Source: a bacterium (lineage in GTDB: Bacteria; Actinomycetota; Acidimicrobiia; Spongiisociales; JAHEDJ01). Taken from it: DNA of 48,815 bases. Positions 41,344 to 48,815 of the stretch are shown here, in pieces; positions within the stretch are counted from its first letter, which is position 1, and every line of letters starts with the position of its first letter. Made by a program: the position numbers and the translations under genes. Below the pieces are notes generated by a model. That model worked only from the letters and a program-made list of their open reading frames with translations, ran no database searches and was not told the DNA's origin. Location: positions 1 to 48,815 of the forward strand of contig JAHEDJ010000003.1 of assembly GCA_024641325.1 (NCBI GenBank). The letters are read 5' to 3'.

Positions 41344-42033
41344 ATGCATACCCAAACTCAAACGGCCTGCAACATTCAACGCCTCGCCTGGCTGGCTCTG
41401 CTCACGTTCGCCCTCCTGCTGTGGGTGGGACAACCGGCAAACGCGCAGGAAGTTCCCGGACAAAGCGATCCGTTCTGGACTAGCGATACTTGTCTCGCCT
41501 GTCATCAACAGTCGGACCTATCGGTTCCGCTTCCTTCGAATGAAACGTTGAGCCTGGCCGTGTTCAGGGGCGAATATGAACGATCTGTACACGGCGAAAC
41601 AGGCGTGCAGTGTCGCAACTGTCACCTCGACATCACCGGGTACCCCCATCCGGAACTGACCGCCGGAAGCCTCTCGGACTATGCAGCTCAGCAAGCCGGA
41701 ACTTGTGAGATGTGCCATCGAGATCACTACACAAAAGTTGCCGACGAGCTGCACACCGACGCGGGCCGATTGTTGTGTTCCGATTGCCACGATCCGCACA
41801 CGACGGGTAGCGGACAAACGGTATCAGCCGAGGTTCAGGTGGCGTGCAACGAATGCCACAGGGGGGGCGTCACCATCCCGACGGAGGGAATCCATTCAGC
41901 CCCGGAGGTTCCCGAACCTGTGAGCACCAGCGGACTCACGATTCTCCTCGTTGTTGGTGGGCTGTTGATAGGTTTCGTCGTCCTCGTATGGTTGGCCATG
42001 ATGGCATGGCGGTCGGTGCGACAACGAGGCTGA
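41344..42033 (+). CDS. Pentahaem cytochrome c with C-terminal membrane anchor
   Basis: From the ATG at 41344 (GGGGAG six to seven bases upstream) the product has a signal peptide ending near ANAQ. Five CXXCH motifs follow (CLACH, CRNCH, CEMCH, CSDCH, CNECH) and one C-terminal membrane helix (LTILLVVGGLLIGFVVLVWLAMMAW). This is the cytochrome c3/doubled-CXXCH style. It closely resembles the first part of the nonahaem protein at 44447 (shared HG..G..C..CH.DI..YPHP and HT.AGR or HTEALAG blocks). It faces outside and could link membrane quinol enzymes to the decahaem lipoprotein. Confidence 0.9.
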   Translation: MHTQTQTACNIQRLAWLALLTFALLLWVGQPANAQEVPGQSDPFWTSDTCLACHQQSDLSVPLPSNETLSLAVFRGEYERSVHGETGVQCRNCHLDITGYPHPELTAGSLSDYAAQQAGTCEMCHRDHYTKVADELHTDAGRLLCSDCHDPHTTGSGQTVSAEVQVACNECHRGGVTIPTEGIHSAPEVPEPVSTSGLTILLVVGGLLIGFVVLVWLAMMAWRSVRQRG

Positions 42034-42073
42034 TGTTTGTCGGGCCTCCGCCAAAGGAGGTTCGATTTCGGTT

Positions 42074-42106
42074 TTCGACTTCTTGTGCAACCGTCAAGAG
42101 GTCGAA
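42074..42106 (+). other. 12-bp hairpin upstream of the decahaem gene
   Basis: TTCGACTTCTTG pairs with CAAGAGGTCGAA (one G-U pair) around a 9-base loop, 75 bases before the decahaem start. A smaller CCTCC/GGAGG hairpin is at 42042-42057. They may be the terminator of the pentahaem gene or an RNA element of the leader. Confidence 0.45.
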
Positions 42107-42180
42107 TGGCTCTACGCGAGTGGAGCGGCGACCCGTCATCATGTCGGGAAGCGAGCTAGACAATTCCCAGGGGAGGGAAC

Positions 42181-44304
42181 ATGAGCCGACTTCGACAATC
42201 GTATGTAGTCGTGTTTGTGGCGCTGCTGCTGGTTCTCATGGCCTGTACGAGCAGCGAAGACGACACGACCACCACGGCAACGGATGCGCCGACTCCAACC
42301 GAGACGACAACACCTCCCGCTGCCGATCCCCAGGGACTGGATTTCGCTATTCGATTCTTGGCCGCCTGGGAGGGCTCAGGACACAACGACGCCACCGCCG
42401 AGGCTTTCCGTCACTGGGATGAGGAAGATCCGCAGGAGGTCCCAATCTCGTGCGCGAAGTGCCACACCTCAACCGGCTACCTCGATTTCCTCGGAGTCGA
42501 CGGCAGTGCCGGCGGTGTAGTGGATGTTGCCGCCCCGACGGGTTCGACGATCGAGTGCCAGACCTGCCACAACTATGTGACGATCTCGAAGGATAGTGTC
42601 GTCATGCCTTCCGGCATTGAGTTGACGGGACTCGGAGATGAATCTCGTTGTATGGAATGCCACCAGGGCAGGGAATCCAAGTTGAGCGTCGACGAGTCGA
42701 TCGCCGCCGCCGGTGTCGATGACGACACCGTCTCGGAAGATCTCGGTTTCAAGAACATTCACTATTACGCGGCAGCCGCTACCAAGTACGGATCGGAAGC
42801 CAAGGGCGGCTACGAATACGACGGCAAGTCATACGATGCCTTCTTTGTCCACGTTGAGGGATACACGACATGCATTCAATGTCACGACCCCCACACACTG
42901 GAACTGAGAATCGCCGAGTGCACTACCTGCCACACGGGCGTCGCAACCGTCGAAGACCTTCGCAACGTCCGCATGCCGGGCTCAGCGGTCGACTTCGACG
43001 GCGACGGGAACATCGAAGAGGGCATCTACTACGAACTCGAAGGTGTGCGCGCAACGCTGTTCAAAGCCATGAAGGCGTACGCAGCAGACATGACCGGCAA
43101 CACGATTGCCTACGATCCGGTCGTATACCCCTACTTCTTCATCGACACCAACGGAGACGGCCTCGCCGGTGAAGACGAAGCGAACTTCGGCAATCAGTAC
43201 GCGACCTGGACGCCTCGTCTCCTGAAGGCGGCCTACAACTATCAGCTGTCCCTCAAAGACCCTGGGGCCTTCGCCCACGGGGGCAAATACGTTCTCCAGT
43301 TGATGACCGACTCCACCGAGAGCCTCAACGAGGTGCTGGCCGACCCGGTAGCCGTCGGCACCAGGATCGATCACGGTCACTTTGCAGGGTCCGAAGAAGC
43401 GTTCAGGCATTGGGACGAGGAGGGTTCCGTGCCCGGCTCCTGCGCAAGGTGCCACTCGGCAGACGGTCTGCCGCTCTACATCCGGGAGGGAGTGAACATA
43501 AGCACAACCCCGGCCAACGGCTTCCTCTGCAGTACCTGCCACGCCAGTCTCGAAGATTTCTCGCTCATCAACGACGTCGAGCAGGACGTCACCTTCCCGA
43601 GCGGAGCCTCGGTAAACAGCGGAGACCAGGCGATGAACCTGTGCATCAACTGTCACCAGGGCAGATCCTCGACTTCGACGGTTGACGCCAGCATCGGAGA
43701 TGCTCCGGGTGATGAAGTCCTCGAAGGCCTCAGGTTCATCAACATCCACTACTTTGCGGCTGGAGCCACCATCTACGGGTCGGAGGTTCAAGGCGGTTAC
43801 GAGTTCGCCGGCAAAACCTACGTCGGTCGATTCGGGCACGTCGCAAGCCTCAACACCTGCACTGCATGCCACGACCAGCATCAACTGACGGTGAAATACG
43901 AGGCGTGCGCCTCGTGTCACAACGAGGTCGAGACGGCCGACGATCTGTCATTGATCAGGATCTGGGACACAGACTGGGATGGAGATGGCAACATAACCGA
44001 AGGCGTCGACGGTGAGATCAATACGATGCTCGAGATGCTGTATGGGGCAATGCGGGCGTATGGAGGTGAACCCGGCGGCCCGGTTCGCATCGCCTACGAC
44101 TCGCACACCTACCCTTATTTCTTCACCGAATCCGGCGAGGTGTATTCAACGTGGACACCGAACCTCCTCCGGGCTGCGTACATCTATCAGTATGCGCAGA
44201 AAGACCCAGGCGCATTCGCCCATAACGCCAAGTACGTCATGCAAATGCTGTACGACGCGATTGATGCTGTTGGAGGCTTCAACGACCTAATGACACGACC
44301 GTAG
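42181..44304 (+). CDS. Decahaem c-type cytochrome lipoprotein with internal duplication
   Basis: A signal peptide ends in the lipobox VLMACTSS, then a threonine-rich linker. Two homologous five-haem modules follow, each starting AFRHWDEE (residues ~74 and ~406). Module 1 has CAKCH, CQTCH, CMECH, CIQCH, CTTCH; module 2 has CARCH, CSTCH, CINCH, CTACH, CASCH. EF-hand-like loops (DFDGDGNIEEG, DTNGDGLAGED, DTDWDGDGNITEG) suggest calcium binding. Each module ends with a helical LLKAAYNYQ or LLRAAYIYQ segment and KDPGAFAH. As a lipid-anchored protein of a Gram-positive cell it would be on the outer face, the likely terminal point of electron exit or entry. Confidence 0.93.
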   Translation: MSRLRQSYVVVFVALLLVLMACTSSEDDTTTTATDAPTPTETTTPPAADPQGLDFAIRFLAAWEGSGHNDATAEAFRHWDEEDPQEVPISCAKCHTSTGYLDFLGVDGSAGGVVDVAAPTGSTIECQTCHNYVTISKDSVVMPSGIELTGLGDESRCMECHQGRESKLSVDESIAAAGVDDDTVSEDLGFKNIHYYAAAATKYGSEAKGGYEYDGKSYDAFFVHVEGYTTCIQCHDPHTLELRIAECTTCHTGVATVEDLRNVRMPGSAVDFDGDGNIEEGIYYELEGVRATLFKAMKAYAADMTGNTIAYDPVVYPYFFIDTNGDGLAGEDEANFGNQYATWTPRLLKAAYNYQLSLKDPGAFAHGGKYVLQLMTDSTESLNEVLADPVAVGTRIDHGHFAGSEEAFRHWDEEGSVPGSCARCHSADGLPLYIREGVNISTTPANGFLCSTCHASLEDFSLINDVEQDVTFPSGASVNSGDQAMNLCINCHQGRSSTSTVDASIGDAPGDEVLEGLRFINIHYFAAGATIYGSEVQGGYEFAGKTYVGRFGHVASLNTCTACHDQHQLTVKYEACASCHNEVETADDLSLIRIWDTDWDGDGNITEGVDGEINTMLEMLYGAMRAYGGEPGGPVRIAYDSHTYPYFFTESGEVYSTWTPNLLRAAYIYQYAQKDPGAFAHNAKYVMQMLYDAIDAVGGFNDLMTRP

Positions 44305-44421
44305 CCTCACGAATCGGGCCGCCGAAGGTCAATTTGCAAGTGACCTAACTGGCCTGCCGGTAAGAGTAAGTCGGCCCTGATCCTTGCTGGTATCGGGATC
44401 GTAGGCTGATAGCGGAGAGGA

Positions 44422-44441
44422 GCCTCGGCCGCATAGGAGGC
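44422..44441 (+). promoter_or_regulatory. Hairpin that can hide the ribosome binding site of the nonahaem gene
   Basis: GCCTC (44422-44426) can pair with GAGGC (44437-44441), covering the GGAGG ribosome site at 44436-44440, six bases before the CTG start at 44447. Confidence 0.35.
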
Positions 44442-44446
44442 CGACG

Positions 44447-45544
44447 CTGTCGACAAGATCAAAGCTGCTGCTCGGGGCGGCGCTGGCGGTCGCCGTACTG
44501 CTGGTGCCAGTCGCCGCATCTGCTCAAGATTCGGATGCGGACGCGCAGGTCAATGATTACTGCCTCGGCTGCCACGAAGCGGGCAACATCATCCTCAACT
44601 TCCCATCGGGTGAGATGCTTCCGGCCGTTGTGCCGCGCACCGTATTCGAGGCGTCCATTCATGGCGCATCCGGCCTCACGTGCATCGACTGCCACACCGA
44701 TATCGGCCAGTACCCGCACGACCCGATGTCGGCGGTCACCCGCCGGGATCTAGCCATCGAGCTGTACACATCCTGTTTCAACTGCCACCAGAGCGAATAC
44801 ACGGACACTCTCGACAACATGCACACGGAGGCACTGGCCGGTGGCGACCGCGAAGCGGCGATCTGCACCGACTGTCACGGCGCACACAACGTCACACATC
44901 CGAGCGCCGATACCACGGCGATCCCGCGCACATGCCGGAACTGCCACTCAGAGATCTATGACCTCTACGCCGGGAGCATCCACGGGGCAGCTTTGCTCGA
45001 GCACGACATTCAGGACGTGCCGACTTGCACCGACTGCCACGGGGTGCACGCCGTAGAGGGTCCCTCTCACTCCCAGTTTCATCTGTTCTCACCGAAGATC
45101 TGTGAGGACTGCCACGCCGACCAAGCGCTGATGGGAAAATACGGGATCAGCACCGAGGTCTTCGACACCTACGTGTCCGACTTCCACGGAACGACGGTGA
45201 TGCTGTTCGAAGAGATCGCTCCGGATCAGACGACGAACACCCCCGTCTGTATCGATTGTCACGGTGTCCACAACATCCTGGCCGCCGATGAAGTCGACTC
45301 GACGGTCTACAAGGAGAACCTGCTGCTCACCTGCCAGCGGTGCCATCCCGATGCCACCGCCAACTTCCCGAACTCCTGGTTACGTCACTACCAGCCGACC
45401 TCGGATCAGGCCGTTCTCGTCTGGCTGGTCAACTGGTTTTACCGTCTTGTGATCCCCGGAGTCGTCGGAGGCATGCTCATCTGGGTGACGGTCGACGGGA
45501 TTCGCCATCTTCAGCATCGGCGAAAGGCGGTGGGGAATGTCTGA
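44447..45544 (+). CDS. Nonahaem cytochrome c with C-terminal membrane anchor, probable CTG start
   Basis: Nine CXXCH motifs (CLGCH, CIDCH, CFNCH, CTDCH, CRNCH, CTDCH, CEDCH, CIDCH, CQRCH) precede a C-terminal membrane helix (LVIPGVVGGMLIWVTVDGI). No ATG, GTG or TTG gives a full signal peptide: the first, GTG at 44504, starts inside it. A CTG at 44447 has GGAGG six bases upstream and yields (M)STRSKLLLGAALAVAVLL..ASAQ, a complete signal peptide. The N-terminal part is homologous to the pentahaem protein. It overlaps the next gene by 8 bases, so it probably passes electrons between that b-type cytochrome and outer cytochromes. Confidence 0.88.
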   Translation: MSTRSKLLLGAALAVAVLLVPVAASAQDSDADAQVNDYCLGCHEAGNIILNFPSGEMLPAVVPRTVFEASIHGASGLTCIDCHTDIGQYPHDPMSAVTRRDLAIELYTSCFNCHQSEYTDTLDNMHTEALAGGDREAAICTDCHGAHNVTHPSADTTAIPRTCRNCHSEIYDLYAGSIHGAALLEHDIQDVPTCTDCHGVHAVEGPSHSQFHLFSPKICEDCHADQALMGKYGISTEVFDTYVSDFHGTTVMLFEEIAPDQTTNTPVCIDCHGVHNILAADEVDSTVYKENLLLTCQRCHPDATANFPNSWLRHYQPTSDQAVLVWLVNWFYRLVIPGVVGGMLIWVTVDGIRHLQHRRKAVGNV

Positions 45545-47045
45545 TCTTCTCGAGCGGGAGCAACAACAGGTCGAGAAGCCCGATCGCATCCTGAGATTCG
45601 GGAGGGCCGATCGAATCGAACATGCGACCCAACTCGTCACCTTCGTCGGTTTGGGCCTCACCGGCCTGGTCCAGAAATTCTTCGAGGCCGGTTTCTCCCA
45701 ATGGGTCATCGAATTCCTCGGCGGACTCCCACAAGTCCGGGTGATCCACCGCTGGCTGGCCACGGTCCTGATGCTGGCCGTAATCTGGCATTTCGGTAAG
45801 GCCGGATACCGCACCTACGTCGAGAAGCGGCCGCGAGCAATGGTCCCGAGCATGAAGGACTGGGTGGCCATTAAGGAGTCCATCGCGGTTCTGGCCGGCA
45901 GGCGTCACGAACCCGTCAAGCAAGGTCGTTTCACGTTCGCCGAGAAGGTCGAGTACTGGTCGTTTGTTTGGGGAACCGTACTGATGATCGCCACCGGCTA
46001 CATGCTGTGGAACCCGATCACCACCGCCAAGTTTCTGCCCGGCGATTTCATTCCGGCAGCGAAGGCCGCCCACGGCGGTGAGGCGCTCCTGGCGGTACTG
46101 GCCATCCTCGTCTGGCACGTCTACCACGTGCACATCAAGCACTTCAACAAGAGCATCTTCACCGGGTATATCAGCCGGCAAGAGATGGTCGAGGAACACG
46201 GATTGGAACTCGAAGCAATCGAGGCCGGCCTGTCCGGCCCACAGGCAAATGTCACAGAGATGGCAGAGCGGCGCAAGAGGTTCTGGCCGGTGTTTGGAGT
46301 GGTGGCCGTGATATTGCTCGCCGGAACCTGGTGGTTCATCACCTACGAGGAGACTTCGATCGCCACGATTGAACCAATCGAGGACGTCGTGGCCTACAAG
46401 CCCCTACCGCCTGAGTTGCAGGGCAACGGCCCAGCCCTGTCTGAAGACAATCCGCTGCCGACGATCGTGATCCCCGATACGACAGTGCCGACTGATACGT
46501 CGGTGCCGGAGCCGACCGGCAATGAGAGTTGGGCGATAGTCGGGCCGCTGCTTGCCGATGCCTGTAGTGCCTGTCACTCATCGTCGAATGCACTGGGTGG
46601 ACTCGACCTGAGTTCCTATGGGGCAACACTCGGACAAGAGGGCATCGTCGTTGCAGGTGATCCCGCATCGAGTTTGCTAATCACAGTCCAGGAAGCGGGG
46701 GGACATCCCGGCCAGCTGGCGGCCGGGGATCTGGCGCTCGTGGCATCCTGGATCGCCGCGGGAGCGCCCCTGGAAGGAGAAGCTGCTGCGCAGTCGAGCT
46801 GGGACGGTGCAGTTGGCACCGCGGTGATCCTCCGATGCGGTGCTTGCCACTCCGACACCGTCGCACTGGGTGGCATCGATTTGTCGTCACGCGAGGCGGT
46901 GCTGGCGAGTGGCGACGTCATAGTTCCTGGCGATGCCGACGCCAGCCTGCTGGTGCTGATTCAGGAGGCCGGGGGCCACCCGGGCGAGTTCACCGCCGGC
47001 GAGCTGGCGATCATCCGTGAATGGATCGAAGCCGGGGCGCCATAA
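45537..47045 (+). CDS. Dihaem b-type membrane cytochrome fused to two c-type haem domains
   Basis: Residues ~30-220 contain four membrane helices with histidines in RIEHATQLV, RVIHRWLA, VIWHFG and ILVWHVYHVHIKHF, like formate dehydrogenase gamma/cytochrome b561-type subunits. A further helix lies at ~250-270. A proline/threonine-rich linker then leads to two homologous cytochrome domains with CSACH and CGACH, each followed by LGGxDLSS and AGGHPG (a PSCyt1-like style also seen in the bc-complex fusion). The protein can thus take electrons from quinol to c haems in one chain, or the reverse. Confidence 0.88.
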   Translation: MSDLLEREQQQVEKPDRILRFGRADRIEHATQLVTFVGLGLTGLVQKFFEAGFSQWVIEFLGGLPQVRVIHRWLATVLMLAVIWHFGKAGYRTYVEKRPRAMVPSMKDWVAIKESIAVLAGRRHEPVKQGRFTFAEKVEYWSFVWGTVLMIATGYMLWNPITTAKFLPGDFIPAAKAAHGGEALLAVLAILVWHVYHVHIKHFNKSIFTGYISRQEMVEEHGLELEAIEAGLSGPQANVTEMAERRKRFWPVFGVVAVILLAGTWWFITYEETSIATIEPIEDVVAYKPLPPELQGNGPALSEDNPLPTIVIPDTTVPTDTSVPEPTGNESWAIVGPLLADACSACHSSSNALGGLDLSSYGATLGQEGIVVAGDPASSLLITVQEAGGHPGQLAAGDLALVASWIAAGAPLEGEAAAQSSWDGAVGTAVILRCGACHSDTVALGGIDLSSREAVLASGDVIVPGDADASLLVLIQEAGGHPGEFTAGELAIIREWIEAGAP

Positions 47046-47107
47046 CCGGCCTTCTTCCGATGATCTCGACCGGGCAGACCGGCGGGGATACGAAGTGGGG
47101 ATCGTTC

Positions 47108-47123
47108 GCGATTCGCAGTTCGC
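47108..47123. repeat. Exact 16-base copy of the dispersed intergenic motif
   Basis: GCGATTCGCAGTTCGC is identical to 13362-13377. It lies in the gap between the convergent b/c fusion and NapC-type genes. Confidence 0.55.
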
Positions 47124-47194
47124 AAGACCACAGGGTCGCCGGTCGTGGGGGGCAGAAAGCTTGGCCCCCTCTGCTTTCGCCCATTGGCGCAAGT

Positions 47195-47221
47195 GTCTCC
47201 CCCGCTGAAAGCGGGGGAGAC
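47195..47221. terminator. Bidirectional hairpin terminator
   Basis: GTCTCCCCCGCT, loop GAA, AGCGGGGGAGAC form a perfect 12-bp stem between convergent genes. It is the most stable hairpin in this gap, though without a T-run. Confidence 0.65.
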
Positions 47222-47241
47222 ATGGCGAATTGCGTTTCGCT

Positions 47242-47256
47242 GGCGGCGAAGCCGCC
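47242..47256 (-). terminator. Hairpin at the stop of the NapC-type gene
   Basis: GGCGGC, loop GAA, GCCGCC lies directly after the NapC-type stop codon on the minus strand and forms a 6-bp stem. Confidence 0.4.
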
Positions 47257-48759
47257 CTAGTACCCCGACTCACGGGTATGGCACTGCGTGCACTTGACCG
47301 TTTGCCAGACGTCGCCGATCTCGAGCGGATGAATGAAGTCCACCCCTGCGATGTCGCTCTGCAGTTGATTGAGATCGTCGGAAGCTCCCTGGGCGATGAT
47401 CGAGTGACAGGTGGTGCACTCCAGCGACAGAGCCTCCCCAACCTCGTTGACCTGATTCCCGCCGTGACACCTGAAACAGCCGTCGTTGACGAAGTGGCTC
47501 AGGTTGTTCTCACGGGCCCGGTAGTCGGTATTCATCTCGGGGAAGAAGTTGCCTTCGTAGATGCCCATTAGCACCTCGATCGCCTGCTCGATGTCCTCGC
47601 TCAAGTCCGCGGCACGGAACGGGTACTGAGTGGCGTAATAGTCACGCAGTCCTAGCGGGATCTTCGTAAGGGCCTCGTCCAATGTGGCGTACTCCGCATT
47701 GAGGAGATCGACGCCGACCGCTCTGATGAAGGGCAAATCACCGGAGATCTCGCCCTTCGAGAGCGCCAGGTTGACAGCTACGGCAGGGGGTTCGAACTGA
47801 TGGCTGGGCCGGTTGTGACAGTCCACACAGTCCATTACCCGTAGTTCTGTCTCGAGGCCCTCCGGATCGGGATAGGTAGCGTCGGGGTCGGCATACACCT
47901 GCACAGTCCCGTCGGGCTTGGTCACCCTGAACCAAGGGATCTCCTGGCGCTTCGTATCGACCGGGATGTACTCGACCAGGCTGTCCGTCACCATGTGCCA
48001 GTGAATACCCTCAGCGCGTCCCGTTTGCGGATTGCCGCCGCCAATGTTGACGAGCAGCGAGATGGTCCACGGCGAGTTGGCTTCGTCTGTGCGGTAATAC
48101 TGCTTCGTCTTCAGCTTCTGACCGTAGAACTGTTCCGGCCAGTGGCACTCCTCACAAGTCTCAGGGGCAGGCCGAAGGCTGACCACGGGCGTGTGGATCG
48201 GCCTCGTGTAGGTATCCATCGCTACCGCCAGGACCTGCCGGATTCCATCGATCTTCGACTGGACCCAGAACGACGTGCCGGGGCCGATGTGGCACTCCAC
48301 ACATGGGACACGGGCGTGGGCCGAGTCACCGTAAGTCTCGATCTGCGGGCCCATCACCGTGTGACAGGTCTCGCCGCAGAACGCAACAGACTCGGTTGCT
48401 TCGTATCCACGGAAGCCGGCATAGATGAAGACGATGACCAGGAATCCGCTCAGCCCGAGGAAGAGCCACAGGTTGCGCATGTAGCGGGCGCTCGACGGGA
48501 TGATCGTGAGCCGCCAGCGGACATGTAGTCCCTTCCGTTTCGCCGACGAGACCTGAACCCGAATGGCGATGAGGAAAAACAAGAGGCCAAGGATCCCGAT
48601 CACCGGTGCTCCGATGAAGGCAACGAGCGACCGATACGGGTTCTCGGCGTCGGAGAGGTAGTCGAGACCGAGCAGGACGATGAACACGAGCATGCCGGCG
48701 ACCATGAGTGCGCCGCCGAGCGCGGCTAGGGGGTGGCCGTAGAGCGACATCGTCGTCAT
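47257..48759 (-). CDS. NapC/NirT-type multihaem membrane cytochrome (seven haem motifs)
   Basis: Three membrane helices (residues ~12-32, ~45-67, ~96-116) precede a NapC/NirT-style region. That region has CGETCHTVM (residues 128-133, a CX3CH haem site) and CVECHIGPG, then CEECH, CVDCH, CFRCH, CTTCH and CTQCH. NapC/NirT proteins oxidise membrane quinol and hand electrons to outer enzymes or cytochromes. The family core normally has four or five haems and one helix, so this 500-residue form is extended at both ends. The frame stays open to the window edge upstream of the ATG at 48759, so a start further out cannot be excluded. Confidence 0.9.
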   Translation of the reverse strand: MTTMSLYGHPLAALGGALMVAGMLVFIVLLGLDYLSDAENPYRSLVAFIGAPVIGILGLLFFLIAIRVQVSSAKRKGLHVRWRLTIIPSSARYMRNLWLFLGLSGFLVIVFIYAGFRGYEATESVAFCGETCHTVMGPQIETYGDSAHARVPCVECHIGPGTSFWVQSKIDGIRQVLAVAMDTYTRPIHTPVVSLRPAPETCEECHWPEQFYGQKLKTKQYYRTDEANSPWTISLLVNIGGGNPQTGRAEGIHWHMVTDSLVEYIPVDTKRQEIPWFRVTKPDGTVQVYADPDATYPDPEGLETELRVMDCVDCHNRPSHQFEPPAVAVNLALSKGEISGDLPFIRAVGVDLLNAEYATLDEALTKIPLGLRDYYATQYPFRAADLSEDIEQAIEVLMGIYEGNFFPEMNTDYRARENNLSHFVNDGCFRCHGGNQVNEVGEALSLECTTCHSIIAQGASDDLNQLQSDIAGVDFIHPLEIGDVWQTVKCTQCHTRESGY

Positions 48760-48815
48760 CTCGTCGCCACCGGTGATTTGGGTTTCTAGAATCTCCGGCT
48801 CTTCGTTCCCACCCG

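Noticed and set aside
42982-43920. Long antisense frame (312 codons) inside the decahaem gene.
   Set aside because: The plus-strand frame has ten ordered haem motifs; the antisense protein shows no fold and is a codon-bias shadow.

Overview
The window reads as a chromosomal segment of a high-GC, Gram-positive actinobacterium. Evidence: a full-length two-domain GlnE, an XRE regulator followed by an HBHA-like protein with a lysine/alanine/proline tail (like mycobacterial Rv0474-Rv0475), a degenerate SDR plus acyltransferase pair like Rv0501-Rv0502, DUF2017 next to ClpS, and an SLH-like secreted M23 protein. The style of the SLH repeats and the cytochrome content suggest an uncultured Acidimicrobiia-like lineage; this is inference, since there is no rRNA in the window. 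I see no tRNA, rRNA, CRISPR, transposase or phage gene.

Layout. 0-9.1 kb: housekeeping and signalling genes (EamA exporter, greA, mgtE, a REC-GGDEF-HD-GYP protein, a lipoprotein, a secreted M23 protein, a class IV aminotransferase, nadE). 9.1-15.7 kb: glnE, an M20 amidohydrolase, and a translationally coupled aroF-tyrA operon. 15.7-19.0 kb: SDR-acyltransferase pair, then the XRE-HBHA-like pair with a readable autoregulated-looking promoter. 19-26.2 kb: DUF4332, MocA-like, XdhC, M15 peptidase, a tandem 60-bp palindromic repeat, a TRAM-domain RNA methyltransferase, DUF2017, clpS, an excisionase-like HTH protein, an unknown small protein and a MinD-like protein with an unusual P-loop.

26.2-48.8 kb is one long electron-transport region. 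It holds two Rieske/cytochrome b complexes. The first has its subunit-IV part fused to eight c-type haem motifs; the second is preceded by a coupled GltD-like FAD/Fe-S oxidoreductase and ends with a membrane monohaem cytochrome c. Next come a scar of two decayed genes, a complete divergent set of cytochrome c maturation genes of System I (ccmABCDE to the left, ccmF-H-I-G to the right), and then a multihaem island: pentahaem membrane protein, decahaem lipoprotein with internal duplication, nonahaem membrane protein that appears to start at CTG, a b-type cytochrome fused to two c-type haem domains, and convergently a seven-haem NapC/NirT-type membrane protein. I count 42 c-type haem motifs (41 CXXCH and one CX3CH) between 27.4 and 48.8 kb.

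Inferred working model: quinol is oxidised or reduced by the NapC-type protein and the b/c fusion; electrons pass through the penta- and nonahaem anchored cytochromes to the surface decahaem lipoprotein; the two bc complexes and the Fe-S flavoprotein supply or drain the quinone pool; the adjacent ccm genes attach all the haems. This could be an extracellular electron-transfer or other undescribed respiratory chain. Its donor and acceptor cannot be read from sequence alone.
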